Shown here piece after piece: positions 1 through 9,281 of a DNA stretch of 64,000 nucleotides. The position numbers and the translations under genes are program-made. Source of the DNA: Dysgonomonas sp. Marseille-P4361 (GTDB taxonomy: Bacteria > Bacteroidota > Bacteroidia > Bacteroidales > Dysgonomonadaceae); the NCBI RefSeq assembly GCF_900343125.1, contig NZ_OPYL01000004.1, forward strand, positions 1 through 64,000, read 5' to 3'. The first letter of the stretch is position 1. Every line of letters starts with the position of its first letter. The notes beneath the pieces are model-generated. The model saw only the letters and a list, made by a program, of their open reading frames with translations, was not told the DNA's origin and made no database searches.

Positions 1-58
1 CATTCCTGTTTCAACAAAAGTCATGGGAGATAGCCTTCTATTCCTAAATAGAAGATAA
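1..58 (+). CDS. 3' end of an unidentified protein (partial)
   Basis: The frame starting at base 2 reads 18 codons to a TAA at 56-58; the peptide ends SLLFLNRR. It has a protein-like composition and stops just before AT-rich non-coding DNA. The 5' part lies outside the window, so the family cannot be named. Because a susC-susD pair follows in the same orientation, it could be the last gene of an upstream operon. Confidence is low because only 18 residues are visible. Confidence 0.35.
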   Translation, partial: IPVSTKVMGDSLLFLNRR

Positions 59-156
59 TAAAAGAGATCTATTATAACCTATCCTATTATAAGTAATAAA
101 AAACGAAAATTTGGAAGTAAATCAAAGAATTTCCCTTGATTCTAGAATAAACAGCA

Positions 157-518
157 TCACTTACTAAGTGATGTTTAAAAAAAAGACAAGTTGAGTCTTA
201 GTTATTTACAAAATTATAGCTTATCAAATGTTAAATTGAAGTACTGTGTTTACTATTCTTTTTTCAACTTGTTGATAATGGCATCTTTAATGGATTGGAT
301 GATGTTACAAAATCATCTTTCGTGCGAAGTATACATCTTATTGATTATGAGGTTATTGATATTGTGGTATGTGATAATAGAAAAAAAGTAAACCACTCAA
401 ATCTTAGTTTATTTGAAACTTGACCAATTATAAAGTGTTCAAAAACAATCATTAATTTTTGGTAATTTATAAAAAAAGATATTATTTTTAGCAGCAAACA
501 ACATCACTTAGTAAGTGA
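157..518. repeat. Perfect 19-bp inverted repeat pair bounding a possible invertible segment
   Basis: The reverse complement of 157-175 is identical to 500-518 (AACATCACTTAGTAAGTGA). Each arm is itself nearly palindromic (CATCACTTA-N-TAAGTGA). The enclosed 324 bp is AT-rich and has no convincing gene. It holds a TAATTTTG box on the minus strand at 209-216, pointing away from susC, and a weaker plus-strand pair, TTTG at 458-461 and TATTTTTA at 483-490. Bacteroidota often switch SusC/SusD-type surface operons by inverting promoter segments bounded by short inverted repeats; that this segment inverts is an inference. The left arm could instead be a plain terminator hairpin for the gene ending at 58. 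Confidence 0.5.
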
Positions 519-840
519 GCCCTAAAATCTGATCTAGTGAAATACATATAGAAAAAAATAGTGTTCTTCTATATTATTGTTGGTTAGCATTTTCTTTCAC
601 AAATGGGTGCGCTAACAGCATTTGACTAATAGTAATAATAGCCTAAGATTCTAATTTGATGAAAACGTTTTACTTCTTGCTACCGCAAATTAGCTATATG
701 TCCTGAAGATACAATAAGGACTAAAAGAATTATTGATAGGTAGACTAACTAGAAAGAATATTCAAGTATCACTGTATTGTGAATTTGCATTATAAAAATC
801 ACCTTTCTCTTATTATGAATGAATTTTAAAAAATGAAACT
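519..840 (+). other. Untranslated leader of the susC-susD operon
   Basis: These 322 bases contain no gene-like frame. A stem (GTTAGC at 583-588, GCTAAC at 611-616) with a 22-base loop and a short palindrome AAAACGTTTT near 662-671 are the only structures seen. No strong TAnnTTTG promoter is obvious directly before 841, so the transcription start may lie further upstream, in or near the segment bounded by the 19-bp inverted repeats. Confidence 0.35.
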
Positions 841-3834
841 ATGAAAAATGACCAGATGAAGAATAAGAAGAAAAATCATCGACTTCTTAGCTTATTGTTA
901 TTTCTTGGTATTTCCTTTTTGGTAGCCGTACCAAATGTGGTGTGTGCAGGTCCTTTAGATGTCCAGCAAGAGATACGAAAGCAAATTTCAGGAACTATCA
1001 AAGACCGTCAAGGCAATCCCATTATTGGAGCATATGTACTCGTAAAAGGACAAACAGGAGGGACAACAAGTGATGAAGATGGAAAATATTCTATAGATGT
1101 TACAGGAGATGTAACCTTAGTATATAGTTATATTGGATTTCATACTATTGAAAGATCAACAAAAGGAGAAAATACAATAAATATCGTTTTAGTTGAAGAT
1201 GATCAAGACTTGAATGAGGTTGTAATAACAGGTTATAACACAGTTGAAAGAAAGCACTTAGCCTCTTCTATCGAATCTGTAGATATAGACAAAGTACAGA
1301 GAAGACCAGTCTTCAAATTACAAGAGGCTTTTGCCGGATCTGTATCCGGAGTAGTATTAAATCAGGGGAGCAATGCTCCTGGCGATGCAGGAACAATTTC
1401 AATTAGAGGCGTTGGAACCCTTAAAGGATCTACTCCTTTAGTGGTTATTGATGGAATGGAACAAAGCATGAGTGATATTGATTTGAACCAAATAAAGTCA
1501 ATCACTGTATTGAAAGATGCTTCTGCGGCATCAATGTATGGATCAAGGGGGGCAAATGGAGTTATCATTATTGAAACATTAAGGGGTAATACTGGTGAAT
1601 TTAAAGTTAGTTTACACTCTTGGGCTGCAGTACAATCCCAAACGGATAAACCAGATTTTGTGGGAGCTGCAGACTATATGATGCTAAACAATGAGGCAAA
1701 AAGACTACAAAATCAAACATTGCTATATACTCAAGATCAGATTGATGCTGCATCAAGAGGTGAGGGTCCAAATGTAGACTGGTGGGATGCTATAATGCAA
1801 CGAAGAGCAAGTGCTTATAACTTTAATGCCAATATTTCAGGTGGTGGTGGAGTTGGTACATTTAACCTGATGTTGGGTTATCTGACAGAAAATGGGTTAA
1901 ATAAAAAGGATGGGACTGATAAATTTAGTGCTCGTTTTAACACCAATATCAATATTGACGAACGTTTCATTATTATGGCAGACTTCTACGCTCATCGTTT
2001 AGCTGTAAATCGCTTGATGGCGAACGAGGGAAGAACAAATTACCTCTATAATCAAGCCTATAAGATGAATCCTACCCAGGAGATTTTCTATCCGGATTCG
2101 GATTTTGGTATTGCCAAGCATTATATGTTGCACAATGGTAATATCAATCCTGTAGCCACAATGAATGAGAGTGGACAGAGAAATAATTTACATGATAGAA
2201 TAACACTGAATATCAGACCTAGATATTATATTCTTCCCGAGTTTCATATTGCGGCAGACCTGTCTTATATGATGAATAAATCTTCAAGTAAATGGGAAAG
2301 ACAAACATTTCGTTTTTATGATGGAAATGGAGCTCCTGTTGATATGTGGGGACACTCTGTTAGCTCTTCTCAAGGAGTTAGTGAAAGCCAAATTACCGGA
2401 AGATTTCAAGCCAACTACGAGAAAGATCTTAGAGATAAAAAAGATAAACTATATATAGTTGCAGGGTCTGAAATAATGGACTATACATTTACTGATTTTA
2501 GACAAGTATCAAAGGCTTCATTCTTCGGAAAAGTGAACTATTCTTTTGATAACCGTTATCTACTAGAAGCAACAGTAAGGTCTGATGGAAGTAGCAAATT
2601 TGCTCCAGGACATCAATGGGGCATATTTCCCTCTATGTCAGTAGGATGGAACGTGCATAATGAGAGTTTCTTTAAGAATAACATAGATGAAAATATAATA
2701 AGCAACTTGAAATTTAGGTTTAGCTACGGTAAAATAGGAAATGAAGATGTAGATCCGTATCTGTGGCAGGAAAAAGTAAATACATGGGGATGGACAATGC
2801 GAATTCCTAACCCTAACTTTACTTGGGAAAAACAAAAACAATGGAATCTCGGTTTAGATTTTGCTGCCTTAAGAAACAGACTAAATATAACAGCAGATAT
2901 ATATGGAAAACAATCATATGATCTGATTTATGCCAAATTCCCTGCTCCTCCATTGACTGGAGCTAATGTCCTTGAGACAGCGATGAATATAGGCGAAGTT
3001 GAGAATAAAGGATGGGAACTAAGCCTGAAGTGGACGGACAAAGTAGGAGATAATTTCAGATATCAATTAGGAGCAATGTTGTTTGATAACAAGAATGAAG
3101 TAAAAAAAGCAGGGTACACTGCTGAAGATGAGCTTGTATTTAAGGATAATCCCGATAAAATATGGTATAGAGGTGTACCGGTAGAGAATTACTATGGCTA
3201 CACAACAGATGGCTATTTCCAATCTCAAGAAGAAATCAGTAATACCAAAGCAAAAATGCCAAATACACGTGTTGGGGATGTAAAATATGTAGATAGGAAT
3301 GATGATGGTATTATCAATGATGATGATAAGGTAATATTAGGATCTCCTCTTCCTCGTTATAACTATGCTGTTAGCATCGACTTAGGCTATAAAGATTGGG
3401 ACTTTTCTGTTTTAGGAACCGGTGTCGGTAAAAGAAATGGTAAACTTGGAGGACTGGAAGGAATGCCTGTTATTGTAGATGGAAGCACAAATGCTCTTGG
3501 CACTCCTAGAGAATACTACATGAAAAATAGATGGACGCCTGAAAACCCAAACAGTAGATTCCCCAGAGTTTGGACAGGAGCCAGTACAAATCAATACCTC
3601 AGTGATGTTTGGATTAGCGATGCTTCTTATTTTAGAATAAAGAGCTTACAGCTAGGTTACACTTTTAAGAAAGTAACAAAAGATATAAGCAATCTTAGAC
3701 TATATTTTAATGCTCAAGACTTTTTGACCGTAACCAACTGGGAAGGATTAGAGCCGGAAAGATATGATGGCGGTAATGGGGTTTATCCTAAAATGGCTAC
3801 ATATAGTGTTGGATTACAAGTGACATTCTTTTAA
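841..3834 (+). CDS. SusC/RagA-family TonB-dependent outer-membrane transporter
   Basis: This 997-residue outer-membrane beta-barrel should import a glycan or other oligomer, working with the SusD-like lipoprotein encoded 11 bases downstream and powered by TonB. A signal peptide occupies about residues 15-37, after a basic stretch. A carboxypeptidase-D regulatory-like domain follows (about 48-125, ISGTIKDRQGNPIIGAYVLV). The plug domain then spans about 140-250 and includes the family signatures RGVGTLKGSTPLVVIDG and VLKDASAASMYGSRGANGV. The remainder is barrel, ending in a terminal phenylalanine (QVTFF) as expected for BAM recognition. There is no N-terminal STN domain and no anti-sigma partner beside it, so regulation is probably not by the usual ECF pair. 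The substrate cannot be read from the sequence. Confidence 0.95.
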   Translation: MKNDQMKNKKKNHRLLSLLLFLGISFLVAVPNVVCAGPLDVQQEIRKQISGTIKDRQGNPIIGAYVLVKGQTGGTTSDEDGKYSIDVTGDVTLVYSYIGFHTIERSTKGENTINIVLVEDDQDLNEVVITGYNTVERKHLASSIESVDIDKVQRRPVFKLQEAFAGSVSGVVLNQGSNAPGDAGTISIRGVGTLKGSTPLVVIDGMEQSMSDIDLNQIKSITVLKDASAASMYGSRGANGVIIIETLRGNTGEFKVSLHSWAAVQSQTDKPDFVGAADYMMLNNEAKRLQNQTLLYTQDQIDAASRGEGPNVDWWDAIMQRRASAYNFNANISGGGGVGTFNLMLGYLTENGLNKKDGTDKFSARFNTNINIDERFIIMADFYAHRLAVNRLMANEGRTNYLYNQAYKMNPTQEIFYPDSDFGIAKHYMLHNGNINPVATMNESGQRNNLHDRITLNIRPRYYILPEFHIAADLSYMMNKSSSKWERQTFRFYDGNGAPVDMWGHSVSSSQGVSESQITGRFQANYEKDLRDKKDKLYIVAGSEIMDYTFTDFRQVSKASFFGKVNYSFDNRYLLEATVRSDGSSKFAPGHQWGIFPSMSVGWNVHNESFFKNNIDENIISNLKFRFSYGKIGNEDVDPYLWQEKVNTWGWTMRIPNPNFTWEKQKQWNLGLDFAALRNRLNITADIYGKQSYDLIYAKFPAPPLTGANVLETAMNIGEVENKGWELSLKWTDKVGDNFRYQLGAMLFDNKNEVKKAGYTAEDELVFKDNPDKIWYRGVPVENYYGYTTDGYFQSQEEISNTKAKMPNTRVGDVKYVDRNDDGIINDDDKVILGSPLPRYNYAVSIDLGYKDWDFSVLGTGVGKRNGKLGGLEGMPVIVDGSTNALGTPREYYMKNRWTPENPNSRFPRVWTGASTNQYLSDVWISDASYFRIKSLQLGYTFKKVTKDISNLRLYFNAQDFLTVTNWEGLEPERYDGGNGVYPKMATYSVGLQVTFF

Positions 3835-3845
3835 AAAATAATATT

Positions 3846-5456
3846 ATGAAAAAACATATTTTATATATCATACTGTCAATAGCATTGATTACTACCGGAT
3901 GTGATGGCTTCTTGGATAAACGAGATCCGGAGGCAACTACTTTCGTAGAGTTTTTTAATACCGAAGAGGATTTACGAAGGGTAGTATATAGTAGTTACCT
4001 AGACGTATTTACACATGGAAATATTCATCAAACGCTGTTCTATATGCAAGAAGGACGTAGTGATAATGCTTACTCAAGGGTTGACGGTCATCACCAACAA
4101 CGTTTGGCAAATGGCGATTACAATAGTTCCTCTAGTTTATTTTTATGGCACTGGGAAAATCATGGTAAACATACAGGTCGTCTAAATACATTTATAGCAA
4201 ATATAAATGCTCCTTATGTAGAAGATGAATCTATTCGTGATAAATATAAAGGCATATTAGAAGGGTTGAGAGTGTGGCATTATTTTATGATGACTGCACA
4301 ATGGGGAGATGTCCCATTTCATCTAGAGCCGGCCGATATGGTTAGTGCTCAACAACCGGTAACACCTAAAGAAGTTATACTCGATAGTCTGTTTAATATT
4401 GTAGATAGAATAACACCTAAAATGTCTCCAGATCAGTATAAGTCTGATAAATATATGTTTAATGCAAATTCATTAAAGGCTTTATCTGCACGTTATGCGT
4501 TGTTTAATAACCGTTACGAATTGGCTGCTAAATATGCTAAAGATGTTATAAACTCGGGAAAATACAGTCTACATCCCAATTACAGAGATCTATTCCAGTA
4601 TGAAGCGGCTTCCAACAACAAAGAGTTTATCATGCATATGGATAAAGATTGTTCTTCGACAAGATATGCTTTTAGAGATTTAGGCCCTCATTTCAGAACT
4701 GGAGGAGGTCAATCTTATGTTGTTCCTTTAAAATCGTTGGTTGACTCCTATTGGACATTGCAAGGTAACACTATTGACAAATGCCCACAACACACCAAAG
4801 AGGAATACGAATTAAATCCTAAATTAAACAGAGATCCTCGATACGAAGCTTCTATCATGGGACATGGAGATCTGTTTTATGGAGAAAAAATAGATATATA
4901 TGATCAGAATGCTCCTATGTTTCATGAGAAGGAAAGAGCGAGTAGATCAGGCTACTGGTTCAAAAAATACATGTCAGAGAATGATGCTTTTAGAGATAAT
5001 GGAGAAACAACATTAGAATATTCATTGTTAAGATATGCTGAAATTTTGTTAACCTATGCAGAAGCGAAGATCATGCTGAATCAAATTGATGATGAAGTAA
5101 AAGGCTATATCAATGCGATCAGAAAAAGAGCCGGTTTAGATATGACAGAAGCTGATGTTACTCTTCCTAAATATGCAGCTTATACTCAAGAGCAATGGAT
5201 TGAACTTATCCGTAACGAAAGAAGAATAGAACTTGCAGGGGAAGGAATTAGATATCTTGATATTATAAGATGGGGACTTGCCGAAAAAGTATTGAATCAA
5301 CCGGCGTTAGGTCATACTATAAAAGGTGCGGATGGTAAGCTTATTTCTTTGAAAATTGAAGATAGAAGCTTTACTGCTCCAACCAATTATTTGTGGCCAT
5401 TCCACGAAACAAGCTTGAGAGTTGAGCCAGGTCTTGTTCAAAACACAGGATATTAA
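3846..5456 (+). CDS. SusD/RagB-family substrate-binding lipoprotein
   Basis: This 536-residue surface lipoprotein should cap the SusC-like barrel encoded just upstream and capture its ligand. The signal peptide ends in a lipobox with cysteine 19 (LITTGCDG), followed by FLDKRDPEATTF, a typical SusD N terminus. The C-terminal half carries the usual SusD signatures: RYAEILLTYAEAK, then YINAIRKRAGL, then ELIRNERRIELAGEGIRYLDIIRWG, and a final segment with FTAPTNYLWPF. The length is normal for the family. It is co-transcribed with susC and followed by a good terminator. No glycoside hydrolase is attached to the pair, so the ligand is unknown and could even be peptide. Confidence 0.95.
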   Translation: MKKHILYIILSIALITTGCDGFLDKRDPEATTFVEFFNTEEDLRRVVYSSYLDVFTHGNIHQTLFYMQEGRSDNAYSRVDGHHQQRLANGDYNSSSSLFLWHWENHGKHTGRLNTFIANINAPYVEDESIRDKYKGILEGLRVWHYFMMTAQWGDVPFHLEPADMVSAQQPVTPKEVILDSLFNIVDRITPKMSPDQYKSDKYMFNANSLKALSARYALFNNRYELAAKYAKDVINSGKYSLHPNYRDLFQYEAASNNKEFIMHMDKDCSSTRYAFRDLGPHFRTGGGQSYVVPLKSLVDSYWTLQGNTIDKCPQHTKEEYELNPKLNRDPRYEASIMGHGDLFYGEKIDIYDQNAPMFHEKERASRSGYWFKKYMSENDAFRDNGETTLEYSLLRYAEILLTYAEAKIMLNQIDDEVKGYINAIRKRAGLDMTEADVTLPKYAAYTQEQWIELIRNERRIELAGEGIRYLDIIRWGLAEKVLNQPALGHTIKGADGKLISLKIEDRSFTAPTNYLWPFHETSLRVEPGLVQNTGY

Positions 5457-5497
5457 ACTATTTCGTTGTCAAATAATTTATTTATAGTTAAAATTCA

Positions 5498-5527
5498 CAA
5501 AGGCCGCTTTCAATAGCGGCTTTTGTT
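5498..5527 (+). terminator. Terminator of the susC-susD operon
   Basis: A GCCGCT/AGCGGC stem (5503-5508 with 5515-5520) has a 6-base loop. It is preceded by A residues and followed by TTTTGTT, giving a classical intrinsic terminator about 45 bases after the susD stop codon. Confidence 0.75.
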
Positions 5528-5727
5528 ATCCATAAGTACTAGATTTAACAGTTTTTGTCAAGCAAAGGATAAACAAGTAAAGCGACACTAAAGAGCTAAT
5601 CTTTTTCCGTTGTACATTACTGTATTAAACATACAAATTTAATATCTTAGAAGAAGGTACTAAAATATAAATTGGTTAGTGGATCAATTTATTTTTTATA
5701 TAAAAATTGCTAATCAAAGATTTCTCA

Positions 5728-5758
5728 TTTGATATTTAATTCAAAAAAACTATCTTTG
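5728..5758 (+). promoter_or_regulatory. Bacteroidota-type promoter for the secreted hydrolase gene
   Basis: TTTG at 5728-5731 and TATCTTTG at 5751-5758 are separated by 19 bases, matching the -33 TTTG / -7 TAnnTTTG pattern. The start codon at 5908 lies about 150 bases downstream, so the leader is long. The rest of the 5528-5907 gap holds no gene-like frame that I can see. Confidence 0.6.
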
Positions 5759-5907
5759 AGCATCTTTTTCGGAAGTGGAGAATTCATCAAACAGACTTAC
5801 TTGAGCGAAAACACATAGGGATCAATGGTTTCTATCCCATCTTCGGCGAAACAGACGACTGATACAAACATCTAATATTAATAGGCTTAAATTAACAACA
5901 TATCGAC

Positions 5908-6675
5908 ATGAAAAGGTTTTTGATCACAGCAACACTATTTATACTCTTCATCAACAGCATGATGGGACAGTTCGTATCAGCAAGTTTCCAACAGATAGGA
6001 AAAAGACTTCCCTATCAGGTTATGTTTCCCGAAAATTATGACGAAACCAAGCAATACCCTTTGCTCGTATTCTTGCATGGTGCGGGCGAACGTGGCAACG
6101 ATAACGAAAAGCAACTGACACATGGCAAAGATTTTCTGATAGACAACTTCAGAGCAAATTATCCTGCCATTGTCATTGTAGCTCAATGTCCTGCCGACGA
6201 CTATTGGGGCAATGTACAACGCCACGAGATAGATGGTAAGAGTGAATTTGCTTTTGGGTTGAGCGATCAGCCAACAGAGTCGATGCAACTGCTTACTTCG
6301 CTTGTAGAATGGTGGTTGACTTCGGGCAAAGTGGATACCAAGCGCGTGTATGCAGGAGGTCTGTCGATGGGCGGAATGGGTACATTCGAACTACTGTGGA
6401 GAATGCCAACCGTATTTGCTGCTGCTTTCCCTATATGCGGAGGATCGGCTCTGGATAGGATGGAGAAATATGCTCAAACAACGGCTGTCTGGATTTTTCA
6501 TGGAGAGAAAGATGATGTAGTATCTCCCGAACTTTCGAGAAAAGCTTACAATAGATTGAAAGAACTTGGATGTGACGCGAAGTACACCGAATACGAAGGT
6601 GTGAATCATGGAAGCTGGGTTAATGTTTTTCAGGAAAAAGAACTTGTTCCTTGGCTTTTCCGACATAGCAAGTAA
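5908..6675 (+). CDS. Secreted alpha/beta hydrolase (esterase/peptidase-like)
   Basis: This 255-residue protein has an N-terminal signal peptide ending near residue 20 and a compact alpha/beta-hydrolase domain of the predicted-peptidase/dienelactone-hydrolase type. The oxyanion region is FLHGAGERGND (about 55-65). The nucleophile elbow is AGGLSMGG with Ser153. The acid is probably Asp202 or Asp203 in HGEKDDVVSP, and the catalytic histidine is His234 in GVNHGSW. Proteins of this type act as esterases, for instance on acetyl or feruloyl groups, or as peptidases. The true substrate cannot be told. It lies alone behind its own promoter, downstream of the SusCD pair in the same orientation, so a role in processing the same nutrient is possible but unproven. 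Confidence 0.85.
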   Translation: MKRFLITATLFILFINSMMGQFVSASFQQIGKRLPYQVMFPENYDETKQYPLLVFLHGAGERGNDNEKQLTHGKDFLIDNFRANYPAIVIVAQCPADDYWGNVQRHEIDGKSEFAFGLSDQPTESMQLLTSLVEWWLTSGKVDTKRVYAGGLSMGGMGTFELLWRMPTVFAAAFPICGGSALDRMEKYAQTTAVWIFHGEKDDVVSPELSRKAYNRLKELGCDAKYTEYEGVNHGSWVNVFQEKELVPWLFRHSK

Positions 6676-6844
6676 TTATGGTATAAGATATATCGATATA
6701 GGCTTCTGAGGCAGTTTATAAAGATTATTTTGGTTTTTAAGGTTATCGAATGATTGAAGGGTATAAGTACAGCTTAGGTAGTTGGCCGAAAGGTTAATTT
6801 AGATTGTGGTTATTCTATGTACGTATAAACCAAATCATTCTATA

Positions 6845-6880
6845 GGAGTTGTAATCGTAATGGTTACAGCTCCTTTTTTT
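6845..6880. terminator. Terminator between the hydrolase and globin genes
   Basis: The stem GGAGTTGTAA (6845-6854) pairs with TTACAGCTCC (6864-6873, one G-T pair) and is followed by seven T residues. It ends the plus-strand hydrolase transcript, about 170 bases past its stop. It lies just before the end of the convergent globin gene. Confidence 0.7.
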
Positions 6881-6898
6881 ATATCATCAGCACAGACT

Positions 6899-7276
6899 CT
6901 ACTTGCGACGAATGTAAGCTAATTTCTCTTGAAATATATCTCCTATTTTATAAGCTCTGCTCTTTGCCTCATCTGCCACCTTTCCTACAAACAGATCGTC
7001 AACCGTCTTGGTAAAGAGAGTCAACCACCGATCGAAATGCTCTTTGTGTATAGGCAATTGGGCATGCGGAGGAAAGGGAAAACCTGAGTAAGTACGCTCG
7101 CCGAGCAGTATTCCCTGCCAAAAGGAATACAATTTGGCTAAATGTTCGGGCCAGTGATTCTGTATTTTTTCATTAAATATAGGTCCTATCAAAGCGTCTT
7201 TGCGCACCCTGGCATAAAACAGATCGACCATTTTCTTTATATCGTCCAAACTCTCAATATCTTTGGTTGCTGCCAT
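6899..7276 (-). CDS. Truncated haemoglobin, group III type
   Basis: This 125-residue cytoplasmic globin resembles group III truncated haemoglobins. Visible landmarks are DLFYARVRKD in the B-helix region (Tyr21), a tryptophan in SFWQGILLG (Trp53), the GFPFPPH segment before the F helix, and HFDRWLTLF with His80 as the likely haem-binding proximal histidine. Such proteins bind oxygen or nitric oxide and are linked to microaerobic or nitrosative stress in related bacteria. I chose the ATG at 7276 (MAATKD); the frame also extends to a TTG at 7291, but an ATG is more likely. It is a single gene, convergent with the hydrolase gene. Confidence 0.88.
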   Translation of the reverse strand: MAATKDIESLDDIKKMVDLFYARVRKDALIGPIFNEKIQNHWPEHLAKLYSFWQGILLGERTYSGFPFPPHAQLPIHKEHFDRWLTLFTKTVDDLFVGKVADEAKSRAYKIGDIFQEKLAYIRRK

Positions 7277-7432
7277 ATCGTATTTCTTCAACTATTATTT
7301 TGGTAAAGATATGAAAAATGATTGTTGTATCTATCTAACAGATGCTTTACACCTAATGATAAGTGATGAAAAAAAATCTAAAAAAAACGAATAAGATTAG
7401 AGTCGGTGTTTCAAAAGCATTACATTTACTCC

Positions 7433-7480
7433 TATCTATTCTATAGCTTCAATTAAAATACGATAAAAATTGAATAGATA
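7433..7480. repeat. Inverted repeat before the small outer-membrane protein gene
   Basis: TATCTATTC at 7433-7441 and GAATAGATA at 7472-7480 are exact inverted copies 24-70 bases before the start codon at 7504. They could form a leader stem or a regulator site; nothing in the sequence decides which. Confidence 0.35.
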
Positions 7481-7503
7481 ACACTAACACAAAACGCAAC
7501 ATT

Positions 7504-8037
7504 ATGAAAAAAACAACATTTATTATACTTTTCATCCTTACCTCTTTGACTTCGATGGCACAATGGGGATACAAGGCCAGCATTACCTATGAAATAGCCG
7601 GGCATGGTTTTAAGCCGGGTGGCTACCTTGACGCTACCTATGATGTAAAACTTTACAAGAATCTGTATATTCAAACGGGAGCAGGCTTTTTCCTTTTGAA
7701 TGGAGATCATATAGATAAAGAGTCGGGCTATTCACGATTTTTCGGACTAGAAGCGCCTTTGAACCTATCTTTGCGCCCATCCATAACCGAAAAGTATGGG
7801 GCATTTATAGACTTAGGGGTTACGGGTCGAATGAGATTATTATCAGCCCATAGCGAAAAACTGCCAGAACATACCAGACTTCTTCGGTTTGCAGTTCCGT
7901 TAAATCTAGGTGCAGGAGTGCAAATAGACAAAAGATACAGGGTTGGCTTGGAGTTTCAGGCTCAACCTTTAGAAAAATATTCGTCTAACCTCAACTGGCA
8001 CTATTCTCTGGGTATTACATTCGGCTGTACATTGTAG
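7504..8037 (+). CDS. Small outer-membrane beta-barrel protein
   Basis: This 177-residue protein starts with a clear signal peptide (cleavage after about residue 19, SMAQ-WGYK). The rest alternates short hydrophobic and aromatic beta strands with glycine turns (YKNLYIQTGAGFFLL, AVPLNLGAGVQIDKRYRVGLEFQ). It ends in a strand with GITFGCTL, like the OmpW/PorT-like 8-strand barrels common in Bacteroidota. No binding function can be assigned. It stands alone and converges with the TlpA-like gene 20 bases away. An inverted repeat lies in its leader. Confidence 0.7.
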   Translation: MKKTTFIILFILTSLTSMAQWGYKASITYEIAGHGFKPGGYLDATYDVKLYKNLYIQTGAGFFLLNGDHIDKESGYSRFFGLEAPLNLSLRPSITEKYGAFIDLGVTGRMRLLSAHSEKLPEHTRLLRFAVPLNLGAGVQIDKRYRVGLEFQAQPLEKYSSNLNWHYSLGITFGCTL

Positions 8038-8056
8038 TTATTCTTCCTTATAATTC

Positions 8057-9211
8057 TTATTTACTATTTGCTAATAAATGATATAATATATTTTCTAGTT
8101 GCTCTCCTCCTACAAAAAAAATAATCTTTCCTGATTTGTCCACTAAAATGGAATAGGGAATGGCCTGAAAATTATATGCTTTTTGTAAATCTTGAACTGA
8201 CATATTATCGCTATCGAATAGTACATCAATCCAGGGCATATCTATTTGTTTCGATTTCTTTCTCCAAGACGACGTATCTTCATCTATAGATATAGCAATA
8301 ATATCTAGCCCTTTCTTATTGTATTTTCCATAAATCCCTCTAAGTGAAGGCATTGCTGCAATACAAGGACCACACCATGATGCCCAAAAATCAAGTATAA
8401 AATATTTTGAATCACTTTTTGATACTATATTCAATAATTTATTTTTCTTCCCATTCGCAGTCAGTACATCTATATCTGCAATTTTTGTATTCAGTAGATT
8501 CTTTTTTTGAGAGTTTTGATAAATACTAATTTCTGCACTCTCCTTCCATTTTATAGCTGTAGGGTCTAATTTTATTCGATCATCGGCTAGCTTATAAATA
8601 TCAATAACAGCACTATCCCCTTTATAAAGCCCTAAGGGAATACTATTAATTAGTTCTGTTTTAAACAAGTAGATACCAATGGGGTTTTGTATATTCTTTT
8701 TTATAAAGTCATAGCGAAATTTTCCCCAGTTCCTCATCAGCTTGTACTCATCAGTTCTCGAATCAAAACTAAAAACGGATTTTCCTTCTATATTTTCGGA
8801 CAGAAAAGAAGCCAGCCTTTTAAAGTAATAATCCGTGGTGTCCCGGTATTGCTGATACTCGTCGTTGAGCTTTGTTCCTATTATCGTAGTCTTCTCATTA
8901 TCAACGTCTACTTGAATATCTTTACCGTCTAGCCAAATAAATAATTCTTCTTTAGGGCTATCTCCTATTCTGATTTTGGCTAACGTATCGCAAGCATTGC
9001 AGTCTTCTATTTCGATAAGAAAAGTATTATTTTTCACAGTACCAATATAAGATTGAGGGAATCCCCCTTCTTTCAGCACATCAACCATAACTGTTTCTCC
9101 CTCATAATTACCTTTTACTTTTCCTTCAATTCTGAAAGCCCCAGTCTGAGCTTGTATAACTCCTGAAAGTAATATACAAAATGTAAGTAATATAAAATAA
9201 ATATTTTTCAT
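8057..9211 (-). CDS. DUF4369-TlpA family thioredoxin-like lipid- or periplasm-facing protein
   Basis: This 384-residue exported protein has a signal peptide (residues 1-22). An N-terminal beta-rich region of DUF4369 type follows (about 25-115), then a helical linker. The C-terminal thioredoxin/AhpC-like domain spans about 240-380, with the redox pair Cys280 and Cys283 in DFWASWCGPC and the cis-proline region QAIPYSILVD. Such proteins are thought to act as periplasmic thiol oxidoreductases in Bacteroidota, where many copies exist. An extra CNAC pair at residues 71-74 in the N-terminal domain is a possible second disulfide. The partner is unknown, and the gene appears monocistronic. Confidence 0.9.
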   Translation of the reverse strand: MKNIYFILLTFCILLSGVIQAQTGAFRIEGKVKGNYEGETVMVDVLKEGGFPQSYIGTVKNNTFLIEIEDCNACDTLAKIRIGDSPKEELFIWLDGKDIQVDVDNEKTTIIGTKLNDEYQQYRDTTDYYFKRLASFLSENIEGKSVFSFDSRTDEYKLMRNWGKFRYDFIKKNIQNPIGIYLFKTELINSIPLGLYKGDSAVIDIYKLADDRIKLDPTAIKWKESAEISIYQNSQKKNLLNTKIADIDVLTANGKKNKLLNIVSKSDSKYFILDFWASWCGPCIAAMPSLRGIYGKYNKKGLDIIAISIDEDTSSWRKKSKQIDMPWIDVLFDSDNMSVQDLQKAYNFQAIPYSILVDKSGKIIFFVGGEQLENILYHLLANSK

Positions 9212-9281
9212 ACAATATTGATTATAAGTTTATGTTACATAATATATTCTGGAATATGCTAAGCATTATAGCTCTCCATTC

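Noticed and set aside
191-391. 66-codon frame in the leader before susC
   Set aside because: It starts with TTG, has no protein-like composition and lies inside the AT-rich segment bounded by the inverted repeats.
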